Part shown: positions 6,254-15,139 of the stretch, piece by piece
Position numbering within the stretch: position 1 is the first letter of the stretch
Layout: each line of letters opens with the position of its first letter
Source of the DNA: Candidatus Coatesiibacteriota bacterium
GTDB taxonomy: Bacteria; JAFGND01
NCBI GenBank assembly: GCA_016927185.1
Contig: JAFGND010000084.1
Span: 1 to 24,175, forward strand
Reading direction: 5' to 3'
Length of the DNA stretch: 24,175 nt
Translations under genes and position numbers: made by a program
The notes under the pieces: model-generated
Told to the model about the DNA's origin: nothing
The model's input: only the letters and a program-made list of their open reading frames with translations
Database searches by the model: none

Positions 6254-7375
6254 ATGAAACGAAGAACTTTTCTTTTTTCATCATGTGCTGCCTGTACAGC
6301 TTTCTGCATGGGAATAATAAATCCAGAAAGACTGTCAGCAGATAGCACGGAAGAAGGTTACGCTCCCGGACATCCTGCCACTTTTTTTGACTACTTGCCT
6401 GATGGAAAAGTCCAATGCAGATTATGCCCAAGGAGCTGTGTTTTAGGAAAAAACCAGTCTGGAATATGCAGGGTAAGATATAATATAGATGGTGAGCTAG
6501 TAACCTATGCTTATAATAATCCATGTGCTGTAAACATAGATCCAGTAGAGAAAAAACCACTTTTTCATGTCCTGCCTGGCTCGAAATCCTTTTCCATATC
6601 AACTGCAGGATGCAATTTCAGATGCAAATACTGTCAGAACTGGCAATTGTCACAAACTTCTCCTTTCAAAACCTCTAATTATAAGCTGACTGCAAGTGAT
6701 ATAGTTAAGGCTGCGAAAAGAAACAAGTGTGAAACTATAGCTTATACATACGGAGAACCAGTAATTTTCTATGAATATATGCTTGAGATTGCCTCTCTGG
6801 CAAAAGATGAGGGAATAAAAAACGTGATGCACAGTAATGGATTTATTCAGCAGAAACCTCTTCGATTCCTTAGCAGATACCTTTCAGCAGTTAACATAGA
6901 CCTGAAAGGAATGAATGATTCATTTCATGCAAGGATGACTTCAGGAAAAGCAAAACCCGTTCTTGATTCTCTTCTTCTCTTGAAGGAAGAAGGAGTGCAT
7001 ATAGAAATAACAAGATTGCTTATACCAGATGAAAATGATTCAACCAATGAGCTAAATGCTACATTTGGATGGATTTATACTAATCTTGGAAAAACAACTC
7101 CCCTTCACATTTCCAGATTTTTTCCAATGTATCAGTTGACAAGAAAATCACCAACTCCCATTTCAACCTTGAAGAAAGCAAGAGATCTTGCTTTGAATTC
7201 AGGCTTGAAATATGTTTATGTAGGTAATTATAAACAGGACGACTGGGAGAATACTTACTGCCATAATTGTGGTAAATTATTGATTAAAAGAAATATGTAT
7301 GTTATAGAGGCAAACAAGATGCAAGATGGTAATTGTCCTTATTGCAATACAAGTATTCCAGGTGTCTGGTCATGA
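6254..7375 (+). CDS. amrS: AmmeMemoRadiSam-type radical SAM enzyme with Tat-like signal
   Basis: A 373-residue member of the radical SAM family linked to pyruvate formate-lyase activating enzymes and known from the AMMECR1/Memo system; substrate unknown. The SAM-binding 4Fe-4S motif CxxxCxxC is at C120, C124, C127 ([12 protein letters not shown]). Upstream is an extra Cys group, C55, C58, C62 and C72 (CRLCPRSC...GIC), and the conserved PVEKKPLFH. The C-terminus has two CxxC pairs (C336/C339, C361/C364), resembling a zinc ribbon or a further cluster site. The first ~30 residues are an extension of the family core: RRTFL followed by a hydrophobic segment, matching a twin-arginine signal. The start at 6254, 11 bases after pilT, has no clear Shine-Dalgarno, so coupling to pilT is likely. 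A later start at 6308 would remove most of the signal but has no binding site either. Confidence 0.87.
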   Translation: MKRRTFLFSSCAACTAFCMGIINPERLSADSTEEGYAPGHPATFFDYLPDGKVQCRLCPRSCVLGKNQSGICRVRYNIDGELVTYAYNNPCAVNIDPVEKKPLFHVLPGSKSFSISTAGCNFRCKYCQNWQLSQTSPFKTSNYKLTASDIVKAAKRNKCETIAYTYGEPVIFYEYMLEIASLAKDEGIKNVMHSNGFIQQKPLRFLSRYLSAVNIDLKGMNDSFHARMTSGKAKPVLDSLLLLKEEGVHIEITRLLIPDENDSTNELNATFGWIYTNLGKTTPLHISRFFPMYQLTRKSPTPISTLKKARDLALNSGLKYVYVGNYKQDDWENTYCHNCGKLLIKRNMYVIEANKMQDGNCPYCNTSIPGVWS

Positions 7376-7385
7376 AAGGATTTAT

Positions 7386-8450
7386 ATGAACAAGAAAATA
7401 AGTGAACAGGTTACAAGTGATAAAAAGAAAGCTCTTCAGGTAGTATTCAGTCAGATAGAGGACAAGTTCGGTAAGGGCAGCATAATGAGGCTTGGTTCAC
7501 GACCAAAACTTGATGTGAATGTTATTCAAACTGGATCCCTGGGGCTTGATATAGCTCTAGGGGTTGGAGGATATCCAAAAGGTCGCATAATAGAGATTTT
7601 TGGTCCTGAATCCTCAGGGAAAACAACCCTTGCTCTTCATGCAGTAGCCAATGCACAGAAAGCAGGAGGAGTAGCCGCTTTCGTTGATGCAGAACATGCT
7701 CTTGATGCAATTTATGCACAGCAACTTGGTGTGGACATTGATAATCTCCTTGTTTCCCAGCCAGATAATGGTGAAGATGCCCTTGAAATAACTGAATATC
7801 TTGTAAGAAGCAATGCTGTTGATATCATCATTGTTGATAGCGTGGCAGCACTTGTACCCAAAGCTGAGATACAGGGACTTATGGGAGACTCCCATGTAGG
7901 ATTGCAGGCAAGACTGATGAGTCAAGCCTTGAGAAAATTAACAGGAGCAATAGGTAAAAGCAATACATGTGTCATTTTTATAAATCAGATTAGACTCAAG
8001 ATAGGAGTAACTTATGGAAATCCTGAAACAACTACTGGAGGAAATGCACTGAAATTCTATGCCTCAGTCAGGCTGGAAATCAGGAGAGGGGAAGTTCTCA
8101 AGGAGGGAGATGTTTCTGTTGCTGCAAGAACAAAAGTCAAAGTTGTAAAAAATAAGGTAGCTCCTCCTTTCAAGATAGCCGAATTTGATGTAGTTTTCGG
8201 AAAAGGAATATCGAAACTGGGTGAACTTGTAGATATAGGTGTAAATACCAAAGTGCTTCAAAGACAGGGATCATGGTATTCATTTGGGGAACAAAGGCTT
8301 GGACAGGGAAGAGAAAGAGCTATCCTGGCACTCAAGGAAAGTCCTGAACTTTACAAAAAGGTAGAAGATTCGGTACTTGCTAAGGCTGAACTTTTAAGTA
8401 TATCTTCTCTTGATAAGCCAAATGATGAGAGTGGAGAAGAAGTAAAGTAA
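7386..8450 (+). CDS. recA: Recombinase RecA
   Basis: A 354-residue RecA, the DNA strand-exchange ATPase and LexA co-protease. It carries Walker [10 protein letters not shown] (73-81), the catalytic glutamate in DAEHA (E103), Walker B IIIVDS (148-152), loop L1 with [18 protein letters not shown] (167-184), and the allosteric Gln in INQIR (Q201). The [17 protein letters not shown] signature of loop L2 follows. The start is placed at ATG 7386 because AAAGGA (7375-7380) lies five bases ahead and MNKKISEQ begins the usual N-terminal helix; a frame-open ATG at 7326 lies inside the previous gene. The short acidic C-terminal tail is typical. No LexA-type box is visible just upstream, since the gene sits ten bases behind the radical SAM gene in an operon. 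Confidence 0.98.
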   Translation: MNKKISEQVTSDKKKALQVVFSQIEDKFGKGSIMRLGSRPKLDVNVIQTGSLGLDIALGVGGYPKGRIIEIFGPESSGKTTLALHAVANAQKAGGVAAFVDAEHALDAIYAQQLGVDIDNLLVSQPDNGEDALEITEYLVRSNAVDIIIVDSVAALVPKAEIQGLMGDSHVGLQARLMSQALRKLTGAIGKSNTCVIFINQIRLKIGVTYGNPETTTGGNALKFYASVRLEIRRGEVLKEGDVSVAARTKVKVVKNKVAPPFKIAEFDVVFGKGISKLGELVDIGVNTKVLQRQGSWYSFGEQRLGQGRERAILALKESPELYKKVEDSVLAKAELLSISSLDKPNDESGEEVK

Positions 8451-8452
8451 TA

Positions 8453-9040
8453 ATGGTGATACTTGATACATCACAAAATCAGCTTAATGCCAAGATAATA
8501 TATTATGGACCTGGGTTGTCTGGTAAAACCACTTGTATTCAGCATATAGGTAAGGTTTTCAGCAAATCAGCCCAGTCTTCGCTTGTGAGTTTTGCAAACA
8601 TATCAGGCAGAACCCTTTATTTTGATTTCCTTTCTCTTGATGCTGGTTATATCAAGGGATATCCAATAAGATTTCTTATTTATAGTGTTCCAGGTCAGGT
8701 TTTTTATGAAGCAACAAGAAAACTCATAATCAGCAAGGTTGATGGAGCAGTTTTTGTGGCAGATGCCCAGAAAGATAGACTTGAGGCAAATTTACTTGCT
8801 ATGCAAAGCCTGAAACATAATCTGCTTACCCAGAAGCTTGAAATCACTAATATTCCCTTTGCCATTCAATATAATAAAAGCGATTTACCTTTCCTATCTG
8901 ACATGAATGAAATGGAGGATATGATTAATCCAATGAAATCTCCCTCTTTTCTCAGCTGTGCATTAACTGGACAGGGAGTACTGGAAGCTCTCAAGATTGT
9001 ATGTCTTGGTATTCTTGACAGGATGGATACGTATTTATAG
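8453..9040 (+). CDS. mglA: MglA-type small Ras-like GTPase
   Basis: A 195-residue GTPase of the MglA family, which sets cell polarity and controls switching of type IV pili or gliding machinery in Myxococcus and relatives. The P-loop GPGLSGKTT is at 19-27, switch I with TLYFDFL at 54-60, the second switch SVPGQVFYEATRKL at 78-91, VDGAVFVAD at 97-104, and the guanine-specificity motif NKSD at 141-144. As in other MglA proteins, the Asp of the usual DxxG motif is replaced, here by Ser78 (Thr in M. xanthus). The gene starts two bases after the recA stop codon, with only a weak distant GGAG, so it is probably translationally coupled. No MglB (GAP) gene is visible in the window. The link with pilT in the same operon supports a role in pilus polarity, by inference. 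Confidence 0.92.
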   Translation: MVILDTSQNQLNAKIIYYGPGLSGKTTCIQHIGKVFSKSAQSSLVSFANISGRTLYFDFLSLDAGYIKGYPIRFLIYSVPGQVFYEATRKLIISKVDGAVFVADAQKDRLEANLLAMQSLKHNLLTQKLEITNIPFAIQYNKSDLPFLSDMNEMEDMINPMKSPSFLSCALTGQGVLEALKIVCLGILDRMDTYL

Positions 9041-9044
9041 GTAG

Positions 9045-9869
9045 TTATTCAGAATTAATGAAGGAAAGTATTTCCTTTAGCATTATTCCCTCTCCTGCCT
9101 TTCTTACCATCATCATATGATTATATTCCTTCATTTCAACAATCCTGCAGCTAACTTTCTTTTCCTTGAGTTTGTTATATAATTCGATATTGTACTCCTT
9201 TGGAACCAGTCCATCATTTTCACCATACAGAATAAGAAACTTTGGAGAATCTTCAGATACAAAATTTATAGGAGATGCATCTTTCCATTTACTTATGTCA
9301 TTACCAAACGCATCCTTGAACCACTTCCTTGCAATGATTCCCCTGTTGTTTTCAATCTTCATTGGACCGCTAATTGGTATAGCTCCCTTGATATCGGATT
9401 GCCTGAGGTTATATTTGGCAAGATACCTGGCATCAAGGGCAAGCAATGCACATAAATGAGCGCCTGCACTATGTCCTGAAATGTAAATCTTCTCAGGATC
9501 TCCACCATACCTGCTTATATTCTGCTTTACCCAGTTGAAAGCTGATGCTACATCTTCAATATGAGAAGGATGCTTCACCTTTGGAGATAACCTGTAATTA
9601 ATTTCAACTACAACTATTCCTTTTCTTGAATAAATTCTGCCGATGTCCTTGTGTGCCTTGTTGTCTTTAGAACCAAGTCGCCAGGCTCCCCCATGTATGA
9701 AAATAAGTACCGGAGCGTTTTTTACATTCAATTTCTTATATATATCAAGCTTGTGAAGCTCATTTTTGGAATCCTTGATATATAAAATATCAGCATACTT
9801 CTCTATTTTCTCTTCTTTTTTACCTGCTATGAGAACAAGCAGTAGAATAAACGCTAAAATGCTTCTCAT
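9045..9869 (-). CDS. Secreted alpha/beta hydrolase (carboxylesterase-like)
   Basis: A 274-residue hydrolase of the BD-FAE/esterase-lipase group. The oxyanion-hole motif HGGAW is at 59-63, the nucleophile elbow GHSAG has Ser134, and the probable acid and base are Asp219 (YGENDG) and His251 (YNHM), so the triad is complete. Residues 1-15 are a hydrophobic signal segment. They end in LIAG followed by Lys rather than Cys, that is a lipobox without its cysteine, so it is likely soluble in the periplasm or membrane-tethered by an uncleaved helix. Substrate is unknown. It is the last gene of an operon, seven bases after the serpin gene, and ends four bases from the convergent mglA. No strong ribosome binding site is seen before ATG 9869. 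Confidence 0.88.
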   Translation of the reverse strand: MRSILAFILLLVLIAGKKEEKIEKYADILYIKDSKNELHKLDIYKKLNVKNAPVLIFIHGGAWRLGSKDNKAHKDIGRIYSRKGIVVVEINYRLSPKVKHPSHIEDVASAFNWVKQNISRYGGDPEKIYISGHSAGAHLCALLALDARYLAKYNLRQSDIKGAIPISGPMKIENNRGIIARKWFKDAFGNDISKWKDASPINFVSEDSPKFLILYGENDGLVPKEYNIELYNKLKEKKVSCRIVEMKEYNHMMMVRKAGEGIMLKEILSFINSE

Positions 9870-9876
9870 TTCTATC

Positions 9877-11079
9877 TTATTCTTCTACAGGTTCTGCAAT
9901 TGATCCCATGAATAATATAAGGTTCGTACTGTTATCTTTTATTACAAAGAAATAAGGTCTGTCAAAAACCAGTACTATTGGTTTTGGAGGTTCCTTCTCT
10001 GGTGCACAACCAGCTGGCATATCAATTGCGGTTACTGCGGCAGCTTCTGTTTTCTCTTCATTCAACTCAAGATATGTCTTGTGAATTATCCTGCTTATCT
10101 TGAGAGGAAATACAGACATTCTGGAAAACTGTGCATCATTAGTGAATGCTGTTTTCATTCCCATTGGTTCAAGATCATCCTTGAGATTATCAATGTTATA
10201 AGTTAATTTAAGCTTAGGCATATAAATCTGGACTAATTTTGTTCTCATTGAAGAAATCCATTTTTCATAGTTATAACTATTAATATCAGACTGGAATTTT
10301 TCCAGCGAATAATCCTGGTCTGGCAGGAATAACACCAGACTCAACCTATCACCTTTGTAAGGTAGTGAAACAGACTGGAAATGCTCTCCCCTGAAATATC
10401 TAAGACTAAGATCATCTGAAATCATCTGCTTATGTTTTTTCTTGCCTTTAGTCGTCATGAAATCAGCATCTCTCGTTAGGCTTTTATCAAACTTGTATTT
10501 CCATTCGCTCTTGAAATAGACTGTATTAACTATTACACAAAGACTTGCCTTGACATCGTCAATTACCTTCTTGATAAGACCTTTCGTATTTTCTGATACC
10601 CAGTCATTTATAGGCTTGGGATCAGTAGTGAAATTATCAAGCCTTGCCTTGTAGAATCCACTGATATCATCCAGATAATCCTTCCGGAATTCCATGCCTT
10701 TCTTCAACCATATTGAGTTTGCAATCAGTAATTCAGTATCCTTGTCTGATACTACAGTTTTCTTTATAAGGCCTCCGAATGATTTGCTTACAATTTCAGG
10801 ATTCAGTCCTCCTAATTGCATTGCATTTCCCATTTCTTCTCTTGTCTTGCCATCAGCTCCATTGTAAACCATTGACATACATATAGATATGCTTGCGGGT
10901 GAAATGAATATATTTTTCCCGTTGTCACGTTTTATTATTTCTTTCAAAAGATTAATGCCAAAGGAATTACTGCTTTCAACTGCTTTTTTCACATTTTCAT
11001 CCACTAGCTTTATATCAGCATATAATAAGCTAACCATTGTCAAGACAAAAAACAAGAAGCTTTTTATTATTGCATTCAT
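9877..11079 (-). CDS. Secreted serpin (serine protease inhibitor)
   Basis: A 400-residue full-length serpin. Residues 1-21 form a signal peptide, with likely cleavage after LLYA. The core is complete: FISPASISICMSMVYNGA near the N-terminus, NTVYFKSEWKYKF in the middle, and RPYFFVIKDNST..ILFMGSIAEP at the end. The reactive-centre hinge EEKTEAAAVTA (341-351) has the small residues of inhibitory serpins, though Lys replaces the usual Gly at P15. Counting from the hinge puts P1 near Gly357 with Cys358 after it, and the loop is several residues longer than in alpha-1-antitrypsin. It probably traps secreted or environmental proteases by the suicide mechanism. I start at 11079, where AGGTG precedes the ATG; an ATG at 11109 would overlap the cyclase gene and put ten charged residues before the signal. 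Confidence 0.95.
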   Translation of the reverse strand: MNAIIKSFLFFVLTMVSLLYADIKLVDENVKKAVESSNSFGINLLKEIIKRDNGKNIFISPASISICMSMVYNGADGKTREEMGNAMQLGGLNPEIVSKSFGGLIKKTVVSDKDTELLIANSIWLKKGMEFRKDYLDDISGFYKARLDNFTTDPKPINDWVSENTKGLIKKVIDDVKASLCVIVNTVYFKSEWKYKFDKSLTRDADFMTTKGKKKHKQMISDDLSLRYFRGEHFQSVSLPYKGDRLSLVLFLPDQDYSLEKFQSDINSYNYEKWISSMRTKLVQIYMPKLKLTYNIDNLKDDLEPMGMKTAFTNDAQFSRMSVFPLKISRIIHKTYLELNEEKTEAAAVTAIDMPAGCAPEKEPPKPIVLVFDRPYFFVIKDNSTNLILFMGSIAEPVEE

Positions 11080-11098
11080 ATTCACCTTTTTCCTTTCT

Positions 11099-14000
11099 TT
11101 AAAATCCAAATTTCCCTTTTATTTCCTCCAGAATTGATATAATTCTATCATCATTTATATTCCTGCTAACTTCCATAGCATCATTGTATATTGCTTTCAC
11201 TTTTTCAATGTCCTTGAATTCCTTGAACTCCAGCAGCGATTCCAGATACTTAACCGATTTTACATGTATATACGATATCCAATTGATATCCTTGTATATA
11301 CTTAACATCCTGTCATAATAATACTTCAATCCTTCAAGATCCCTTCTCTTAAGACAAAGATCACCCAGTGCTTCACATGCGTCTGCTATATCTTCGTTTA
11401 TACCTGTTTCTTCAGAAATATTTAAAGCTTCCTTGAATATTTCTTCGGACATAGATAATTTATTTTCCTTGAGAAAAATGTTTCCATATGAAATAAGTGA
11501 ATATGCTTTCAGTCCCTTTTCTCCCATTTCCTCACAATTCTGTAAAGCTTTCAACAAGAATTCTTTTGATTTTTCCAGTTCATTTAATTCAAGATATGAT
11601 TTCCCGATATTGGCCAGGCATATTGTAATGCCAACCTTGTCCCCCACTTCTTCAATTATTCCAAGTATTTTGTGATAATATTCAAGAGCTTTTCGTCTGT
11701 CATTTTTTGTAAGAGCTATATTGGCAAGACCTCCCAGAGTATCCACTATTCCCTTCTTGTAATTCACTTCATTGAAAACTGAATTTGCCTCTATAAGCAA
11801 TTCCTCACTCTGCTTGAATTCACCTTTTATCAAGCAAACATCACTCAAATAGTTACAAGCATTCGCATACTCTACTTTCCTGTCCATCTTCTTGTATATT
11901 TGAAGACACTTGAGTATGCATGGTTCAGCCAGACTGCCATTTCCCAAAGATGAAAGATAAAGGGATGCAAATTCCATATTTACAGATGCTATAAGAGACA
12001 AGTCTCCGGTTTTCTCGGCATAAGAGAGACTTTTCTTTAGATATTCAAGAGAAAGATCTATCTTGTCAGCTGTTGTATAAAAAGATGATATTGATATATG
12101 AAGCCTTGCAAGCAGAAATAAATCATCCGTTAAAGGGACAATATCAAGCGCTTTTCTTACAAAATCATCTGCAGTGGAATAGTTCCCTAGAAGTTTGCAG
12201 GTCATTATCAGTCTTGTATAAATCTTTAACCTTCTATCATTGTCATTATCTTTTATCATATCAAGGGCACTTCTCAAATATCTTTCAGACATTGAAAGAG
12301 GACCTGTTATTTTGTATATCTCACTGATCTTTATGTATAAATCAGCAAGTTCTTGTTTATCATCCACAAGCAGTTCGAGCTTGCTGAACTTCTCAAGTGC
12401 TTCTTTGGCATAATAATGCTCAAGATAATAATCGCCAGCTATTTTCAGATAATATTTGTGTTTTTCTGTCAGCTCAGCTTTCTCAGAATGAATACAAAGA
12501 TCATCATAAAAATCCTCTATCCTGTCCTTGAAATTATCTTCAATTATTTCAAATGCCAGCTTATGTAGCTTTTTCCTTGTTTCGAAAAGCTGCATCTCGT
12601 AAGCAACATCCCTGTAAAGTATATGTGTAAAAAGATAATTCAAGTCTATAAGTGGCTTGCCTATTTCTTCTGGAGAAATAATGTTTATTTCTTCTGCAGA
12701 AGAAAGATCAGACTCAATGCTTCTGCTTGTAAGCATTGAAAGGAGGATTTTGATCGCGAATCTCTGTCCCAGTACGCTTGCATATTGCAATACTTCCTTA
12801 ACCTTTACTCCCAGTGAATCAATTCTTGCTACAAGAAGGTTATCTATTGAGTCTGGCAGTTCAACTTCCATTGATTTGAGTTTCCATATATTGTTTTCAA
12901 GTTCAATTAGCTTCTTCTCATTCAAATGTAGTATCCATTGTTCAAGATAAAAAGGATTTGATTTAGCTTTCTCCTTGAGCAGATTTATAAGATCTTCATC
13001 TGGCTCTCCTTCATGCAGTATTGCTTTCAGAAAACTCAACTCGCTTCCCTCAGTCAATAATTTCAGTTCTATTTCATTAATAATGCAGGAACTATGAATA
13101 TCAAGATTGACTTTTTCTCCATTCTCTTTGTATCTGCTTGTTATAAGGAAAATCACGGGACTTTTCATCAAATGCCTGGATAGAAAACTGACTAGTTCTT
13201 CTGTCATACCATCTATCCATTGAGCATCATCTATTTCAATCAAGAGAGGTTTTTCTTCAGATAAAGCTTTAAAAAACTCAGTAATGCAAATGAAAAGGTT
13301 AGCTTTTCTTATTTCAGAATCATCTATTGTTTCTGATAGGGATTGCTCAATTCTTATTCCAAGTTCATCTGCCATGAAGGAATATGTTTTAGCTAATTCA
13401 CTCCTTACATCTTCTGAAATTTTTCTGTTATTTATCAATTTATTAATACTCTCAAGAAAGATATTCTTGTCTTCTTGCCTGTTATGACCTTTCAAATCAA
13501 AATACTTCCTCAAGAAACGTTTCAAGCCATCCAGTCTTCTTGAAACCAGTGAATCGCATGGCAAGAAAGCCCAGTTGTGATGCAGGTTCTCAGTCTCCAG
13601 CCATTCAAGAAGAGCAAAAACCAGTCTGCTCTTGCCTATTCCAGGTTCACCATGAATATAGAAAAAACCTCCACATTTCCTTTTCAGAATCGTTTCTGAT
13701 ATAACCTGTTTAAGATATTGAAAATCTTTTTCTCTTCCTATCAATGGAATTGCGAATTTTTTTCTGTGAGGTAAATCTACTAGTTTCATGAATCTATAAA
13801 CAGGGAGTTTATGGCTTTTCCCCTTGAATTCCCTGTACAATGATAAAGGTATTCTTGCGAAACTCCTTGCCGTTTCTGCAACTGACTCACTGCAATAGAT
13901 TTCCTGCCAGCTGTCAGTAAAAGCCAGTCTTGCAGCGTAATTTACTGCATCAGCATAACAGGTAAATTCAGCGCGTCTTTGCCCTCCTGAAATTCCTGCA

Positions 14001-14956
14001 TAAACAAGTCCAAACGAAACTCCTATTCTGTAAAATATGGGTATCCCATCCTTTATAAGCCTCTGTTTCCATGTTGAAATAAATGAAAGAGCTCTTCTTA
14101 TATCATCTTCATGAGATACTGGAAAACCAAAGAAAATAAGAAATTTTGCTCCCTTATCCCCGAAATCCAGTCTTGAACAAAATCCACCGAAATTATCAAC
14201 TTCTTCATTTGTCATTATGAAAAGCTTATTGAGAAGGTTATAATCGAGATTACCCTTGAAGACAAGAAATATCGTACATACATACCTGAATTCAGCTGTC
14301 TTCCAGTTTTTCAATGTATCAGGGAAGAACTTGCTGAAGACTTCTATATTATTCCTTGTTATTGGTTTATGAGTTACCTCTGCCTCTGGAAAATCTGCAT
14401 TCAAGTATTTCTCAAGTTCCTCCGATACTCTGAATTCTCCCTTGCAAGTCTTGTGTTCTATATCAGATGCCTTGTCTATTGCTTCCCCCCTGAAATAGTA
14501 ATTGAATCTTTCAATACTTCCGACTATTCCCCATTCAACTTGTCCATCAGCAATTCCTATTTTCACTTCCAGATTAAAACAACCAAATTTCGTTTCTATA
14601 TTACAGTTCTTCTTGAAAAATGATATAATCTCTCTGGCAGCGGAAATTGCATTAATCGAAGCTATATCATTTTTCAATACATCTTTCTCGTCATAAGTGA
14701 TTAATGCTGTGAAAGCATCTCCTGCAAAGGTTGTAATGAAACCTCCATGTTTGTAGATTATCTCTACTGCCGGGTTAAATACATTCAAGATTGAATTGGT
14801 AAGAACTTCGCTTCCCTCTCTTCCATGCTTCAACATTTCTTCAGTCAAAGAGGTGAAGCCTGATATATCGCAGAAAATTGCTATTGCCTTGAATTCCCCC
14901 TTGAATTCCCCTTCCATATATTTTCTTTCAATGAAATCAGGAATATAAGCAGTCAT
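11099..14956 (-). CDS. Soluble-adenylyl-cyclase-like protein: two class III cyclase domains, AAA/NB-ARC-type ATPase, TPR repeats
   Basis: A 1285-residue cytoplasmic signalling protein. Cyclase domain 1 (about 22-210) has both metal-binding aspartates: D30 in FCDISGFT and D80 in FAGDAF. Cyclase domain 2 (about 222-390) lacks these but has DKGAKFLIFFGFP (267-279), containing a Lys in the place of the adenine-specifying Lys, and ADAVNYAARL with the transition-state Asn339 and Arg343. The two domains are thus complementary and could form one catalytic site, as in mammalian sAC (ADCY10). A P-loop ATPase follows: GEPGIGKS at 436-443 and a Walker B region LLIEIDDAQW. From about 830 to 1250 there are roughly ten TPR-like helical repeats. 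Product is probably cAMP, by inference. SD AAAGGAG lies just ahead of ATG 14956. It is first in an operon with the serpin (19-base gap) and the hydrolase. Confidence 0.92.
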   Translation of the reverse strand: MTAYIPDFIERKYMEGEFKGEFKAIAIFCDISGFTSLTEEMLKHGREGSEVLTNSILNVFNPAVEIIYKHGGFITTFAGDAFTALITYDEKDVLKNDIASINAISAAREIISFFKKNCNIETKFGCFNLEVKIGIADGQVEWGIVGSIERFNYYFRGEAIDKASDIEHKTCKGEFRVSEELEKYLNADFPEAEVTHKPITRNNIEVFSKFFPDTLKNWKTAEFRYVCTIFLVFKGNLDYNLLNKLFIMTNEEVDNFGGFCSRLDFGDKGAKFLIFFGFPVSHEDDIRRALSFISTWKQRLIKDGIPIFYRIGVSFGLVYAGISGGQRRAEFTCYADAVNYAARLAFTDSWQEIYCSESVAETARSFARIPLSLYREFKGKSHKLPVYRFMKLVDLPHRKKFAIPLIGREKDFQYLKQVISETILKRKCGGFFYIHGEPGIGKSRLVFALLEWLETENLHHNWAFLPCDSLVSRRLDGLKRFLRKYFDLKGHNRQEDKNIFLESINKLINNRKISEDVRSELAKTYSFMADELGIRIEQSLSETIDDSEIRKANLFICITEFFKALSEEKPLLIEIDDAQWIDGMTEELVSFLSRHLMKSPVIFLITSRYKENGEKVNLDIHSSCIINEIELKLLTEGSELSFLKAILHEGEPDEDLINLLKEKAKSNPFYLEQWILHLNEKKLIELENNIWKLKSMEVELPDSIDNLLVARIDSLGVKVKEVLQYASVLGQRFAIKILLSMLTSRSIESDLSSAEEINIISPEEIGKPLIDLNYLFTHILYRDVAYEMQLFETRKKLHKLAFEIIEDNFKDRIEDFYDDLCIHSEKAELTEKHKYYLKIAGDYYLEHYYAKEALEKFSKLELLVDDKQELADLYIKISEIYKITGPLSMSERYLRSALDMIKDNDNDRRLKIYTRLIMTCKLLGNYSTADDFVRKALDIVPLTDDLFLLARLHISISSFYTTADKIDLSLEYLKKSLSYAEKTGDLSLIASVNMEFASLYLSSLGNGSLAEPCILKCLQIYKKMDRKVEYANACNYLSDVCLIKGEFKQSEELLIEANSVFNEVNYKKGIVDTLGGLANIALTKNDRRKALEYYHKILGIIEEVGDKVGITICLANIGKSYLELNELEKSKEFLLKALQNCEEMGEKGLKAYSLISYGNIFLKENKLSMSEEIFKEALNISEETGINEDIADACEALGDLCLKRRDLEGLKYYYDRMLSIYKDINWISYIHVKSVKYLESLLEFKEFKDIEKVKAIYNDAMEVSRNINDDRIISILEEIKGKFGF

Positions 14957-15086
14957 TTGTCTCCTTTTAGAAAACGAAATCTGTTTGCACTTAAAAATGT
15001 CAATAGTTTGGTTTCTTCAGAAATTTGCCCGGTGACATATATTTGCAATTTAAAACTGTTATATTTAAATTTCTGCACTTAAATAC

Positions 15087-15116
15087 TTGACATAAAAAAG
15101 CAGAATTCCTTCATAG
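15087..15116 (+). promoter_or_regulatory. Possible sigma-70 promoter of the eight-repeat propeller gene
   Basis: TTGACA at 15087-15092 is a full -35 match. The best -10 candidate is TCATAG at 15111-15116 with an 18-base spacer, which is weak. It lies 23 bases before the ATG. The 183-base divergent region also holds a TTGACA on the minus strand (15004-14999), which could serve the cyclase operon but has no good -10. Confidence 0.4.
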
Positions 15117-15139
15117 CTTATTAAATAAAGGAGGTAAAT

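Noticed and set aside
7326-7385. A longer RecA starting at 7326
   Set aside because: It would overlap the end of the radical SAM gene by 50 bases; the ATG at 7386 has a proper ribosome binding site and gives the normal RecA N-terminus.
11080-11109. ATG at 11109 for the serpin
   Set aside because: It overlaps the cyclase stop and adds ten charged residues in front of a good signal peptide; AGGTG favours the ATG at 11079.
15031-15046. A second sigma-54-like site, GGTGACAT...TTTGC
   Set aside because: The GG and GC are 12 bases apart rather than 10, and there is no TGGC core.
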